Shown here: positions 5,338-6,530 of the stretch, piece after piece
Layout: the number at the start of each line of letters is the position of its first letter
How positions within the stretch are numbered: the first letter of the stretch is position 1
NCBI GenBank assembly: GCA_910584585.1
Contig: CAJUBP010000045.1
Location: 34,439 to 40,968 of the forward strand
DNA from: an uncultured Lachnospiraceae bacterium
Lineage (GTDB): Bacteria; Bacillota; Clostridia; Lachnospirales; Lachnospiraceae
Length of the DNA: 6,530 nucleotides
Direction: 5' to 3'
Position numbers and translations under genes: made by a program
The notes under the pieces: generated by a model
Told to the model about the DNA's origin: nothing
The model's input: only the letters and a program-made list of their open reading frames with translations
The model's database searches: none

Positions 5338-5353
5338 CTAATACAAATATAAC
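5328..5353 (+). promoter_or_regulatory. Possible promoter of the ABC lipoprotein gene, within repeat copy 2
   Basis: TTTACA (5328-5333) matches the -35 consensus at five of six positions and TATAAC (5348-5353) the -10 at five of six, but the spacer is only 14 bases. The equivalent pair after copy 1 is TTTACA (5260-5265) and GATAAT (5281-5286) with 15 bases. The short spacers suggest either regulator-dependent promoters or a start elsewhere. The leader to the ATG would be about 20 bases. Confidence 0.4.
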
Positions 5354-5380
5354 AGAACCCTTACCTGAAACGGAGGAATT

Positions 5381-6448
5381 ATGAAAAAAAATCTATTACA
5401 TGCTATTTCACTGACAATATGCCTTGCCGTACTGTTGGTGACCGTATGCGGCTGTTCCGGAAAAACAAAAACTTCGGAAAAAGAAACCTCAAAGGCTGCT
5501 TCCAGTGAAACCTCAAAAAAATCTTCTGAGACCGCGCTTGTGGATGTCACTTTAAATGAAGTTGCGCATTCCATTTTCTATGCGCCGATGTATGTCGCCA
5601 TTGAACAGGGATATTTTGAAGAAGAAGGAATCCGCCTGACACTTGTTACCGGATTCGGCGCAGATAAAACCATGACCGCCGTACTCTCCGGGGAAGCAGA
5701 TATCGGATTTATGGGGCCGGAAACTACTGTTTACACTTATAACGAAGGCTCCACAGATTATGTGGTCAATTTTGCCCAGCTTACTCAGCGCGCCGGCAAT
5801 TTCCTGGTAGCCCGGGAAGAGATGCCTGAATTTGCCTGGTCCGACTTACGGGGCAAAGAGGTATTAGGCGGCAGAAAAGGCGGTATGCCGGAAATGGTTT
5901 TCGAATACATTTTAAGGCAGAATAACATGGATCCAGCCGCAGATCTCTCCATTGATCAGAGCATTGATTTCGGTTCCACCGCCGCTGCATTCTCCGGCGG
6001 AAAAGGAGACTTCTCTGTTGAGTTTGAGCCCGGCGCAACCGCGCTTGAAACGGAAGGAGCCGGATACGTGGTTGCTTCCCTGGGCGTTGACTCCGGCTAT
6101 GTCCCTTATACCGCTTTCAGCGCCAAAAGCAGTTATATAGAAAAAAATCCCGAAACCATACAAAAGTTTACCAATGCCCTTCAGAAAGGCATGGATTACA
6201 CCCTCACCCACACGCCGGAAGAAATCGCCAAAGTCATTGCGCCTCAATTTAAGGAAACAGATATGGAAACGCTGACTTCCATTGTATCCAGATATCATCA
6301 GCAGGACACCTGGAAAGAAAACCTGATTTTTGAGGAATCCAGTTTTCATCTGCTTCTCGATATTCTCTCAGAATCTGGAGAACTTACCGACCGGCCGGAA
6401 TGGAAAGATTTAGTCACTACTTCCTTTGCAGAAAAAGCGGCAGAATAA
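5381..6448 (+). CDS. ABC transporter substrate-binding lipoprotein, NMT1/THI5-like (SsuA/ThiY superfamily)
   Basis: A 355-residue extracytoplasmic solute receptor that would be lipid-anchored outside the membrane and pass a small ligand to an ABC permease. Residues 1-24 are a lipoprotein signal peptide (MKKN, then a hydrophobic core) ending in VCG with the modified cysteine at C25. A Ser/Thr/Lys-rich linker follows (26-51). The binding domain starts near 55 with the typical LNEVAHSIFYAPMYVAIEQGYF (58-79), then VLSGEADIGFMGPE (101-114), LRGKEVLGGRKGGMPE (156-171) and a C-terminal lobe ending in WKDLV. Ligands in this superfamily include pyrimidine thiamine precursors, sulfonates, nitrate and riboflavin, and the sequence alone does not choose between them. 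GGAGG (5372-5376) lies four bases before the ATG. The gene is divergent from the phosphatase gene. No permease or ATPase gene begins in the 82 bases after the stop; those genes may lie outside the window or be absent. Confidence 0.92.
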   Translation: MKKNLLHAISLTICLAVLLVTVCGCSGKTKTSEKETSKAASSETSKKSSETALVDVTLNEVAHSIFYAPMYVAIEQGYFEEEGIRLTLVTGFGADKTMTAVLSGEADIGFMGPETTVYTYNEGSTDYVVNFAQLTQRAGNFLVAREEMPEFAWSDLRGKEVLGGRKGGMPEMVFEYILRQNNMDPAADLSIDQSIDFGSTAAAFSGGKGDFSVEFEPGATALETEGAGYVVASLGVDSGYVPYTAFSAKSSYIEKNPETIQKFTNALQKGMDYTLTHTPEEIAKVIAPQFKETDMETLTSIVSRYHQQDTWKENLIFEESSFHLLLDILSESGELTDRPEWKDLVTTSFAEKAAE

Positions 6449-6477
6449 TCGTTCCTGGATATGAGCTGCATTGATTA

Positions 6478-6530
6478 GAGCGTGTCTTAAAATTGCTTTC
6501 TGACAGGTGTATTCTCCACTTAGTGGGAGA
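6478..6530. repeat. Repeat-like intergenic sequence with imperfect hairpin at the window edge
   Basis: From 6478 the sequence changes to GAGCGTGTCTTAAAA, which resembles 3865-3879 at 12 of 15 positions. It ends in TCTCCACTTAGTGGGAGA (6513-6530), an imperfect hairpin with one bulged G and a 3-base loop, cut by the window edge. It could be the terminator of the lipoprotein gene or the end of a dispersed palindromic repeat; the missing flank decides this. Confidence 0.4.

Noticed and set aside
5338..5380. Thiamine pyrophosphate riboswitch before the NMT1/THI5-like gene
   Set aside because: No CTGAGA-type conserved core is seen and the likely leader is far too short.
5912..6349. Minus-strand open frame of 145 codons opposite the lipoprotein gene
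   Set aside because: It is a shadow of the substrate-binding protein, whose domain sequence on the plus strand is clear.

Overview
The window looks like a chromosomal segment of a low-to-moderate-GC Firmicute, most likely a clostridial gut-type anaerobe of the Lachnospiraceae. The basis is protein content (PcrA helicase, a DUF1836 regulator, a YerC-type TrpR-like repressor, a YcdX-type PHP phosphatase), AGGAGG-like ribosome binding sites, sigma-A promoters with 17-bp spacers, and small palindromic intergenic repeats. The taxonomic placement is inferred from memory of such gene sets; no search was run.

Layout from left to right. At 1-251 (minus) is the N-terminal part of a TRAM-domain 23S rRNA uracil-5-methyltransferase of the RlmD/RumA type, cut by the window edge. 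A palindromic repeat (273-338) and a strong minus-strand terminator (350-382) separate it from a small single-pass membrane protein with an acidic repeat tail (396-650, minus). Next is the DNA helicase PcrA (755-2998, minus). It is transcribed divergently from a DUF1836 MerR-like regulator (3147-3854, plus) with a repetitive lysine/arginine/serine-rich tail; each gene has a good promoter in the shared intergenic region. A long hairpin (3892-3935) lies between the convergent 3' ends of the DUF1836 gene and a TrpR/YerC-like regulator (3987-4289, minus). Upstream of that regulator on the same strand is a PHP-domain metal-dependent phosphatase (4434-5156). Divergent from the phosphatase is a lipoprotein substrate-binding protein of an NMT1/THI5-like ABC transporter (5381-6448, plus). 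Repeat-like sequence starts after it and runs off the right edge.

Most of the window is ordinary chromosomal housekeeping and regulatory sequence, and I see no new defence or mobile system. The signals most worth a second look are regulatory. One is a nearly perfect 36-bp direct repeat, each copy followed by a similar -10-like block, in the intergenic region between the phosphatase and the ABC lipoprotein. Another is the pairing of a YerC/HisR-type repressor with a PHP phosphatase. The third is a set of palindromic, repeat-like intergenic elements.
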